A model generated the notes under the pieces. The model was not told the origin of the DNA. It saw nothing but the letters and a program-made list of their open reading frames with translations, and searched no databases. The position numbers were made by a program, and so were the translations under genes. Positions 1 through 4,627 of a stretch of 8,160 nucleotides of DNA are shown here, one piece after another. The stretch is from positions 1 through 8,160 of the forward strand of contig JAJZKY010000178.1 in the NCBI GenBank assembly GCA_021803885.1. The letters run 5' to 3'. How positions within the stretch are numbered: the first letter of the stretch is position 1; each line of letters begins with the position of its first letter. The stretch comes from Planctomycetota bacterium. Its GTDB lineage: Bacteria > Planctomycetota > Phycisphaerae > WQYP01 > JAJZKY01.

Positions 1-396
1 AAGCCGCATAACAATTCCTCATTTATCTTTTTCGCCGCTCCTGAATCTGGTTCTTCAAGCGGTAAATGTAACCTACATGAAGAAGTCTACACTGTCAGGC
101 AATCCAATACTAGTGTAATTTTGCGCAAATCTTATCATCATTTGCGCAGTGATTTTCACCGCTGTTTATCAGGCCAATGGACGGTTTGAGGTGAGGAATA
201 TGACGGCTTCTAACATGATTGTCCAACTCCATCGCCGATACTCCGGGCCGAGGAATTATATACAGTGCATCAGTATTTATTGAGCAATCCAGACCCGCAA
301 CCATCTACTACGCCCAGCCCTTAACGGTTCAGGACGCTATTGGCATTCTGTTGGGCGTCGGGAATTTGTTTGCAGTCTTATCTGGGAGTTCCAGCC
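1..396. other. Gene-free left flank of recombinase 1
   Basis: No convincing gene is visible on either strand. The stretch contains a repeated TTTGCGCA motif (listed separately) and the ribosome binding site GGGAG at 384-388 for the recombinase that starts at 397. A 27-codon reading frame at 200-283 has a purine-rich GAGGTGAGG stretch just before its ATG but no recognisable product. I could not find a clear sigma-70 promoter with both boxes, although AT-rich stretches around 255-285 could serve. If the recombinase sits at the end of a mobile element, part of this stretch may be element DNA that controls it. Confidence 0.5.
120..148. repeat. Paired TTTGCGCA motif, 21-bp spacing
   Basis: TTTGCGCAAA at 120-129 is a perfect 10-base palindrome. 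The same TTTGCGCA core recurs at 141-148. The two cores start exactly 21 bases apart, about two helical turns, so proteins bound to them would lie on the same DNA face. This looks like an operator or recombinase-accessory site upstream of recombinase 1. Function is inferred; only the repeat is seen. Confidence 0.4.
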
Positions 397-1878
397 ATGA
401 AACAGTTCGTCGCCCTGGCACGGGTCAGCAGTCGGGAACAGGAACGTGAAGGCTTCTCTCTGGATGTGCAGGAAGATGCTCTACGGACTTACGCCCAGCG
501 GCATGATGGCAGTATTGTCAATCTGTACCGCATCGCCGAAACCGCCACCCGGCGGGATGAACGCAAGACGTTCAAGGAATTGATCGCTTATGCCAGGGAA
601 CATGCCACGGAGATAGACGGTCTGCTATTCTACAAGGTGGATCGGGCGGCCCGGAATCTTTACGACTACATTGAGCTTGAAAAGCTGGAATCGGAATACG
701 GCATTCCCTTCATCTCCACCAGCCAGCCTACCGACAATAGCCCCGCCGGGAGAATGATGCGGCGGCAATTGGCTATGTTTGCCAGTTATACCACGGAACA
801 GCAGGGATTGGATGTGCGGGAAGGCCATGCCCGGAGAGTGCAGAATGGATTGTTCTGTGGTGTAGCGCCCTACGGATACCGGAATATCCGCATTGATGGT
901 CGGGGTTTAATTGAAGTGGATGCTGTTCAGGCTAAGAAAGTGCAGCGTCTGTTCCAGATGTACGCTTATGAAAACCACACCATTGACAGTATGCGTACAA
1001 AGCTGGAAGCCGAGGGTGTTACGTACCTTGATACCATGCCACGGTGGGCTCGCAGCAAGGTGCACAGCATTCTGCGGGATCGGGCGTATATCGGGGATGT
1101 GCGGTACCAAGGCCAGTGGTATGCCGGAAAGCATAAACCTCTGGTGGATCGGGCCACGTTTGGCCGGGTACAGGTTCTGCTGGGCGAGAAGCGATACCAA
1201 AATCATGATCTGACTTATGCGGGCAGCCTGATAACCTGTGGACACTGTGGCGCGGTGATTACGGGGGAAACCATTACCAAGAAAAAGACTGGCCGGGAAT
1301 ATGTCTATTACCGCTGCTCCAGGTACACCGAAGAAGGGCATCCTCGCATTCGCCTGACGGAACAACAGTTGGATGTGCAAGTTCTGGCCCTGTTTGATCG
1401 CATACGCCTGCCTGATGATCTGCGGCACTGGTTTCAGCAGAGCCTGCTGGCGTGGTCGAAACAGCAGCGGAACGAAACAGAAGAGACGGCCAAGGATTTG
1501 CAGCGGCAGATTGCCCAAGTCAAGCAGGCCCGGGATCGGCTGTTGAATCTGCGGATCATGGAAGAGATCACCACGGATACTTATGCGGCCAAGGATACCG
1601 AATTGCGGGATCGCCAGTCTGGTTTGGAATTGCAGGTACAGGCGCAAGGCCGTGGTCGTGATGAACATGGGAATTTGGCGATCAAAGTGTTTGAACTCTC
1701 GCAAAGCCTGAAGGATAAATGGCTTACAGCGGAAAGTCAGGAAAAGCGGCAACTATTGGAAATTGTCTGTTTGAACTTGACGTTAAAAGAAGCAAACCTT
1801 GATTTTTCAATGAGAAAACCATTCGATGTTCTCATCGGCGGCCTGATTCCGCCAGATAATCGGGGCGACAGGATTTGA
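397..1878 (+). CDS. Large serine recombinase 1 (resolvase/invertase superfamily)
   Basis: Site-specific DNA recombinase of 493 residues, expected to integrate or excise a mobile element through a phosphoserine link to DNA. The N-terminal resolvase domain (about 2-145) has the motif ARVSSREQ with the likely catalytic Ser11, followed by the usual Gln-rich SLDVQEDAL element. The recombinase domain follows (about 155-260, GVAPYGYRN to the WARSKVHSILRDRAYIG motif). A zinc ribbon has Cys281, Cys284, Cys307 and perhaps His315. A charged coiled coil (about 355-430) and a C-terminal tail complete it, which is the standard large-serine-recombinase order. The start at 397 is preferred over 340 because GGGAG lies 8 bases upstream and because the domain begins at once (MKQFVALARVSS). 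The last residues (RGDRI) and the stop lie inside a tRNA-Pro fragment, so the C-terminus may depend on the recombination state. The closest relatives I recall are planctomycete recombinases; this is from memory only. Confidence 0.93.
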   Translation: MKQFVALARVSSREQEREGFSLDVQEDALRTYAQRHDGSIVNLYRIAETATRRDERKTFKELIAYAREHATEIDGLLFYKVDRAARNLYDYIELEKLESEYGIPFISTSQPTDNSPAGRMMRRQLAMFASYTTEQQGLDVREGHARRVQNGLFCGVAPYGYRNIRIDGRGLIEVDAVQAKKVQRLFQMYAYENHTIDSMRTKLEAEGVTYLDTMPRWARSKVHSILRDRAYIGDVRYQGQWYAGKHKPLVDRATFGRVQVLLGEKRYQNHDLTYAGSLITCGHCGAVITGETITKKKTGREYVYYRCSRYTEEGHPRIRLTEQQLDVQVLALFDRIRLPDDLRHWFQQSLLAWSKQQRNETEETAKDLQRQIAQVKQARDRLLNLRIMEEITTDTYAAKDTELRDRQSGLELQVQAQGRGRDEHGNLAIKVFELSQSLKDKWLTAESQEKRQLLEIVCLNLTLKEANLDFSMRKPFDVLIGGLIPPDNRGDRI

Positions 1879-1900
1879 ACCTGCGACCCCTTGACCCCCA
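1861..1900 (-). tRNA. 3' half of a tRNA-Pro(GGG) gene; attachment-site scar
   Basis: Read on the minus strand this is the 3' part of a tRNA: anticodon-loop residues TGGGGG (1900-1895), the 3' anticodon stem TCAAG (1894-1890), a 5-base variable loop, the T-arm GCAGG / TTCAAAT / CCTGT (1884-1868), and the acceptor strand CGCCCCG (1867-1861) with discriminator A at 1860. A final G at position 72 and a GGG anticodon fit tRNA-Pro. The 5' half is missing: the bases that should form CTTGA opposite TCAAG are unrelated, as is everything up to 1960. No CCA is encoded after the discriminator. It is therefore a partial copy, as produced when an element integrates into the 3' end of a tRNA gene. It overlaps the end of recombinase 1. 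Identity as tRNA-derived is strong; the amino acid assignment is good but not certain. Confidence 0.8.
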
Positions 1901-2209
1901 GGCAGCATCGAAAACGCGCCAATTTGGCTCAAAAGCCTATGTGTTTCGCACTTTTACCACCTTTTGGTGCTTTTGCAAGCATTTTCCAAGAAGCACGTGT
2001 TTTCGCGGGTTTTTACGGTATCTCCAGAAGATGTTCTGTATTTACAGAACATCTTTTTTAGCCGTTTGACGACAGCCATGTCCAGCCCGCCTGCGCGTGC
2101 CGCGCCGTTGCCCGAACTACTATGACCAACCCTGGGTCTTATAAGGCGTTGGAATATTCTTGCCGAGTGGCTGCGCTCGACTAAAGTTCCCCGGTGGCCT
2201 GAACCGATA
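1901..2209. other. Non-coding stretch between tRNA scar and sRNA promoter
   Basis: No gene is supported on either strand. Open frames here give low-complexity or tRNA-shadow peptides. Small hairpins are present at 1926-1937 (GGCT/AGCC) and 1958-1969 (CACC-TTTT-GGTG followed by CTTTT), and the long palindrome at 2028-2055 is listed separately. The composition is mixed: AT-rich to about 2060, then GC-rich. This suggests joined fragments of different origin. Confidence 0.5.
2028..2059 (+). terminator. Palindromic hairpin with T-run, probable terminator
   Basis: AAGATGTTCTGTA (2028-2040) and TACAGAACATCTT (2043-2055) are perfect reverse complements separated by only two bases, and a run of six T ends at 2059. 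On the plus strand this can form a hairpin plus U-tract that would stop transcription coming from recombinase 1. The stem is AT-rich and the spacer is unusually short, so the site could instead be a two-fold operator or a cruciform-type recombination site. Confidence 0.5.
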
Positions 2210-2238
2210 TTGACAATGCAGCCCCTCAGGGCTACACT
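2210..2238 (+). promoter_or_regulatory. Sigma-70-type promoter TTGACA-17-TACACT
   Basis: A perfect -35 box TTGACA (2210-2215), a 17-base spacer and a -10 box TACACT (2233-2238) make the best promoter in the window. Initiation is expected near 2245. The spacer contains an inverted repeat GCCC-CTCA-GGGC (2221-2232), which could be a repressor site or chance. No open reading frame with a usable ribosome site follows, so the product is probably a short RNA. Confidence 0.65.
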
Positions 2239-2244
2239 TAATTT

Positions 2245-2318
2245 ACTCATCAGCCAGCCGGAAACGGCGTAAGAGCCGAAGGAGATGGACCCGCCATTGA
2301 GCGGGTCTCTTTATTTTA
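2245..2318 (+). ncRNA. Candidate small RNA (about 75 nt), family unknown
   Basis: Between the strong promoter and a factor-independent terminator lies room for a transcript of about 75 bases. It can fold a hairpin GCCG-GAAA-CGGC (2257-2268) with a GNRA tetraloop, has an exposed purine-rich AAGGAG (2279-2284), and ends in the terminator stem. An ATG follows AAGGAG directly with no spacer, so efficient translation is unlikely. The RNA ends exactly where the convergent toxin-like gene stops (2316-2318). It could act on that mRNA's 3' end, regulate in trans, or be a by-product. I do not recognise a known RNA family. Confidence 0.4.
2288..2318 (+). terminator. Rho-independent terminator
   Basis: GACCCGC (2288-2294) pairs with GCGGGTC (2301-2307) around a six-base loop, followed by the T-rich stretch TCTTTATTTT. 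On the plus strand this is a standard terminator for the candidate small RNA. On the minus strand the stem is preceded by the tail of the 178-residue gene but is not followed by a T-run, so it would be weak in that direction. Confidence 0.7.
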
Positions 2319-2852
2319 TGGGGTACGATTTGCGTGCTTCCGTTCTAAGTCCCGTCGTTTGTAATCGCAATCCACATAAAACGACGTGATGAGACGCCGT
2401 CGGCGGTCGGGGTACTTCTTCATGATGACGACGAAGTCCCAATCCCGCAGCCAGACGTAAGTGTGGATGTTGCCGTTGCCCTCGAGGTAGTCCCAGGCCA
2501 ACACCTCAGCCTCGGCAGCATGCTCGATCAATGGCCGCACCCAAGGCAATCGCTCGGAGCGCCGCAAGTCTGGATAGCGTTGAACAACTGCTGGGAATAT
2601 CGGCAATATATGACGCATACGGCGCGGGACGGGTTTAGGCTTCTCTTCGCGGCTGGTCAGGTGCCAGAACACCAGTTCCCTGCCGTCTTCCATGTCGGGG
2701 AAATACCACACCGCTCGACCGTCGTATTGGGGCTTGGCGGCGACGAAATCACGATGGAAGATGGCGTAGAGCGTGTCGTAGGTGCCCCCCGCGCCTCCCT
2801 GCCACGGAGTCACCTGCACTGTTGCAGGCAGCCATGCGGGGTCATTGCTCAT
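2316..2852 (-). CDS. 178-aa protein, possible nuclease-type toxin (BECR-like)
   Basis: Soluble protein of 178 residues with no signal peptide or membrane segment. It lies directly downstream of the DUF3800 gene and overlaps its end by 11 bases, so the two are probably translated together. The start at 2852 (MSNDPAW) is chosen over the ATG at 2861 because AGAGG sits about 10 bases before it but abuts the earlier ATG. Visible pattern: DGRELVFWHL (about 56-65), RSERLPWVRPLIE (about 98-110), a lone Trp in AEVLAWDYL, YVWLRDWDFVVIM (about 132-144), RRLITSFYVD (about 151-160) and a basic tail (KRRDLERKH). The order FWHL, RxERxxWxRPxIE, W, hydrophobic strand, LxTxxxV with basic end resembles small phage- and toxin-associated RNase proteins of the BECR-like kind. 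That function is inference from pattern memory. It could also be an immunity or adaptor protein for DUF3800. Confidence 0.75.
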   Translation of the reverse strand: MSNDPAWLPATVQVTPWQGGAGGTYDTLYAIFHRDFVAAKPQYDGRAVWYFPDMEDGRELVFWHLTSREEKPKPVPRRMRHILPIFPAVVQRYPDLRRSERLPWVRPLIEHAAEAEVLAWDYLEGNGNIHTYVWLRDWDFVVIMKKYPDRRRRLITSFYVDCDYKRRDLERKHANRTP

Positions 2853-3570
2853 CGAGATCATCCCTCTGATTCGACTGCCATAAGCACAGATTGAACTTAT
2901 TAGCCGACGGGAGAGTGCTGCGAGTCAGCGATAACCCTGACCGCTGCCGGATGAGTGCCAGCAGCTTTGTCTTGGCTGGACTCGTGTTCAGCTTTCGTGC
3001 CGAGTAGGCGACGGCCCCAATCAGAAAGTCCGCTAGTTGCATCAATCCCACGTCGTGCGAATGCACATGCTGCATGCGAGCGACGATCTCGCGCTGGAAG
3101 TCATAGTTGGCGTTCGCCAGTACTTCATGCAGATTCTTCAGTTTGTCCCGGCTGCGGGTGTCCTTGATGTCGAGATAGATGTGATAAATGGAACCAGGCC
3201 GGATGATGACCTTCAGCAGGTTGAAGTACATCTTGTAGTACCAGTCGTCATGCGTCTGTGCGAAATCCTGGTGACGCAGTATCGACTTGTCGGGAACGAC
3301 CCATGCGCGGAAATGCAAAATGTTCGTGTCGAAGAAAAATGCGATCAGCGCCTCGTAGAACGCCAACTTTGACCCTCCAGCTCTACCCCACTTGATCTCG
3401 TAGAAGGGGGAAAGGTTGTGCTGTGCCTTCAATTCCGCGATGCGATGGTTGAGCGCACGGGCATCTGCCGAAGGGCACCACACCGCACCGAGAACCATCG
3501 CGGTCGCCTGATCGTGTTCGAGGTGACAACTTTCGTCACAATACACATTCACGATCGGATTATCAGGCAT
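2842..3570 (-). CDS. DUF3800 domain protein, RNase-H-like nuclease fold
   Basis: A 242-residue protein that fits the DUF3800 family, predicted to have an RNase-H-like fold and often found in mobile or defence regions; the biochemical substrate is not established. Family hallmarks are seen in order: VYCDES with Asp12-Glu13 at the first strand, EIKW (Glu58, Lys60), the acidic strand IYLDIKDTR with Asp134, and MQLADFLIGAV with Asp181 near the end. These acidic residues would form a metal-binding site. Length is usual for the family. AGAGG lies about 6-7 bases before the ATG at 3570. It is the first gene of a two-gene minus-strand operon whose second gene encodes the 178-residue toxin-like protein. 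Gene and family are confident; a role in phage defence is inference from family context. Confidence 0.87.
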   Translation of the reverse strand: MPDNPIVNVYCDESCHLEHDQATAMVLGAVWCPSADARALNHRIAELKAQHNLSPFYEIKWGRAGGSKLAFYEALIAFFFDTNILHFRAWVVPDKSILRHQDFAQTHDDWYYKMYFNLLKVIIRPGSIYHIYLDIKDTRSRDKLKNLHEVLANANYDFQREIVARMQHVHSHDVGLMQLADFLIGAVAYSARKLNTSPAKTKLLALIRQRSGLSLTRSTLPSANKFNLCLWQSNQRDDLDEQ

Positions 3571-3920
3571 ATACTACCTCTTCAACCGTTGCTCGTCTGC
3601 AAGTGGTCGTGGCCAAAGGGAATCCCCCACATCATCATTCACACTTGAAGCACGCATGCCCTAATATTCACATCATAGAGCACCCGTCTAAACTTACGAC
3701 TCCCATCCATCGTCTACGGCTACATCCGCGCCATGAATTATCTGCGCACCTATAATTCTGTAAAGAGCGTCCCTGTCGCGCCGCACTCAGCACTCCAAAT
3801 TTATCGTCAATTGCGATCATACTACGTCATAATAGCTGATACGTTCAGCCCTGCACGGCAAATTCTGTTCCATGTAATGTATTAAAGGCCCGCGATTATG
3901 GCCCAGTGGATTTTGCCCCC

Positions 3921-3936
3921 GCACAACGTATTGTGC
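3921..3936. promoter_or_regulatory. Inverted repeat GCACAA-N4-TTGTGC
   Basis: GCACAA (3921-3926) and TTGTGC (3931-3936) are perfect reverse complements spaced by CGTA, about 70 bases upstream of the regulator start at 4004. The size and symmetry suit a binding site for a dimeric regulator. Function is inferred. Confidence 0.35.
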
Positions 3937-3966
3937 CTGAACGCTGCCGGCCGGTTTAGGTCTGGA

Positions 3967-3985
3967 GGTCAGGTCATCTGTGACC
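3967..3985. promoter_or_regulatory. GGTCA direct and inverted repeat cluster (candidate operator)
   Basis: GGTCA occurs twice in tandem (3967-3971, 3972-3976) and once inverted (TGACC, 3981-3985). The cluster includes CTGTGAC (3978-3984), the complement of the GTCACAG motif found at the far end of the regulator gene. It also includes GGTCATCT (3972-3979), repeated at 4557-4564 before recombinase 2. It lies 19 bases before the chosen start of the winged-helix gene, as expected for autoregulation. Confidence 0.45.
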
Positions 3986-4003
3986 AATGCACGGAGACAG
4001 CTT

Positions 4004-4531
4004 ATGACCGCCGTACAGATCCGGCAACTCACCATCCTCAGTCGGCAACTCACCGAGAATCTCATGAGCGCCGCGATATGCGCCAAGGAAATCAGCCTAA
4101 TCACACAATCCCTGGCCGACGCTTCCAGCCGCCACAGTACTGTTGCCGATGACAACGGACGCCGACTTAATAAAGCGCCAGCCGTAATACGTCCGCTATT
4201 GGACGAAGCGGCGCTCTCGGTAATCTGGCGAGGCAAGACCCTGCACCTGGGTCACAGCAAAGGTTTTTGGTTGCTGGCGCGTTTGGCGCGCCGCACCAAT
4301 CAATACGTAACGCACCTGGATTTGCTGCGGGAAATCTGGGATGACGAGTTTGCCGATGCACAGTTGTTACGGGCGGGCATGAAACGCTTGCGCAACAGGC
4401 TGCGCCAGGGCGGCATGGCCGATCTGGCCGAAGCACTCATCGGCCATCATGGGCGTTACATGCTGGATTTGGCCCGCATCAAAGGTCACAGACAAGTCAC
4501 AGCCATGTCCCATCGAGCGTCACAGGCATAG
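4004..4531 (+). CDS. Winged-helix (OmpR/PhoB-type) DNA-binding regulator
   Basis: A 175-residue protein, probably a DNA-binding transcriptional regulator. Residues about 5-42 are a helix with leucine/isoleucine heptads, suited to dimerisation. Residues about 65-157 look like an OmpR-type winged-helix domain: LSVIWRGKTLHLGHSKGFWLLARLA as the entry sheet and first helix, YVTHLDLLREIWDDEF, the recognition-helix region QLLRAGMKRLRNRLR, and the wing HHGRYMLDL at the end. There is no receiver domain with phospho-acceptor Asp, so it is not a classical response regulator. The ATG at 4004 is chosen because GGAG lies 7 bases upstream (3993-3996); a GTG at 3980 is the longer alternative. It sits 96 bases before the recombinase operon on the same strand and likely controls it. 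The fold call is moderate. Confidence 0.72.
   Translation: MTAVQIRQLTILSRQLTENLMSAAICAKEISLITQSLADASSRHSTVADDNGRRLNKAPAVIRPLLDEAALSVIWRGKTLHLGHSKGFWLLARLARRTNQYVTHLDLLREIWDDEFADAQLLRAGMKRLRNRLRQGGMADLAEALIGHHGRYMLDLARIKGHRQVTAMSHRASQA
4485..4525 (+). repeat. Three GTCACAG direct repeats
   Basis: GTCACAG occurs at 4485-4491, 4496-4502 and 4519-4525, with starts 11 and then 23 bases apart, close to one and two helical turns. Another copy lies at 4251-4257 and an inverted one at 3978-3984. By eye I found none elsewhere in the window. Direct repeats at 11-base spacing are the kind of site bound by PhoB/OmpR-type winged-helix proteins, the type of protein encoded here. The repeats overlap the last codons of the regulator gene, so partial coding constraint cannot be excluded. 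Confidence 0.5.
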
Positions 4532-4556
4532 CGCATAATCCCTCTCAACCATGGGC

Positions 4557-4600
4557 GGTCATCTTTTCCATCGGCGCGTCGCCGACGACAGTAAGATGAC
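4557..4600. promoter_or_regulatory. Nested inverted repeats before recombinase 2
   Basis: Outer arms GTCATCTT (4558-4565) and AAGATGAC (4593-4600) enclose a second perfect repeat TCGGCG-CGT-CGCCGA (4571-4585). The structure lies 27 bases before recombinase 2. Candidate roles are a regulator operator (its left arm is the GGTCATCT also seen before the regulator), a parS-like centre for the ParB proteins, or a recombinase site. It could also form a hairpin in the transcript, but there is no T-run, so it is not a terminator. Confidence 0.5.
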
Positions 4601-4627
4601 TTTACCCACGAATAAGACGAGGTCACT

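Larger units (their letters stand above)
3571..4003. other. Divergent intergenic region, 433 bases
   Basis: No gene is supported; a 139-residue frame on the minus strand here is mostly the shadow of the winged-helix gene. This region must hold the promoters of both the minus-strand DUF3800 operon and the plus-strand regulator. A TATAAT hexamer is present at 3751-3756, but no good -35 box lies at the right distance. The stretch is patchy in composition and is a plausible junction between the DUF3800 module and the recombinase/ParB module. Two operator-like repeats (3921-3936 and 3967-3985) are listed separately. Confidence 0.5.

Noticed and set aside
200..283. 27-codon reading frame with GAGGTGAGG before its ATG
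   Set aside because: Very short, no recognisable product or composition signal, and the best part of the ribosome site is only 3 bases from the ATG. It could be a leader peptide, but nothing supports it.
907..1752. 281-residue minus-strand open frame inside recombinase 1
   Set aside because: It is the antisense shadow of a strongly supported gene and its product has no family features.
1875..2069. 64-residue plus-strand frame beginning MNLRPLDPQ
   Set aside because: The first residues are the well-known spurious peptide made by reading through the complement of a tRNA 3' end, and the rest crosses a palindrome.
2161..2183. GCCGAGTGGCTG resembling a tRNA-Ser/Leu D-arm
   Set aside because: No acceptor pairing, anticodon arm or T-arm follows, so it is a chance match.
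1954..2250. 98-residue minus-strand frame
   Set aside because: It runs through the palindrome and the promoter, has no ribosome site or family resemblance, and its composition is not protein-like at the C-terminus.
2241..2256. CTGATGAG on the minus strand, as in a hammerhead ribozyme core
   Set aside because: No GAAA core segment with flanking stems follows at a suitable distance, so the core cannot be assembled.
2279..2318. Fluoride-riboswitch-like GATGG ... CGCCAT similarity
   Set aside because: Only a short stretch resembles the motif. The conserved 3' part and pseudoknot partner are missing, and the segment is explained by the terminator stem.
3751..3756. TATAAT -10 box
   Set aside because: No acceptable -35 hexamer at 16-18 bases and no extended -10, so a promoter call is not supported.
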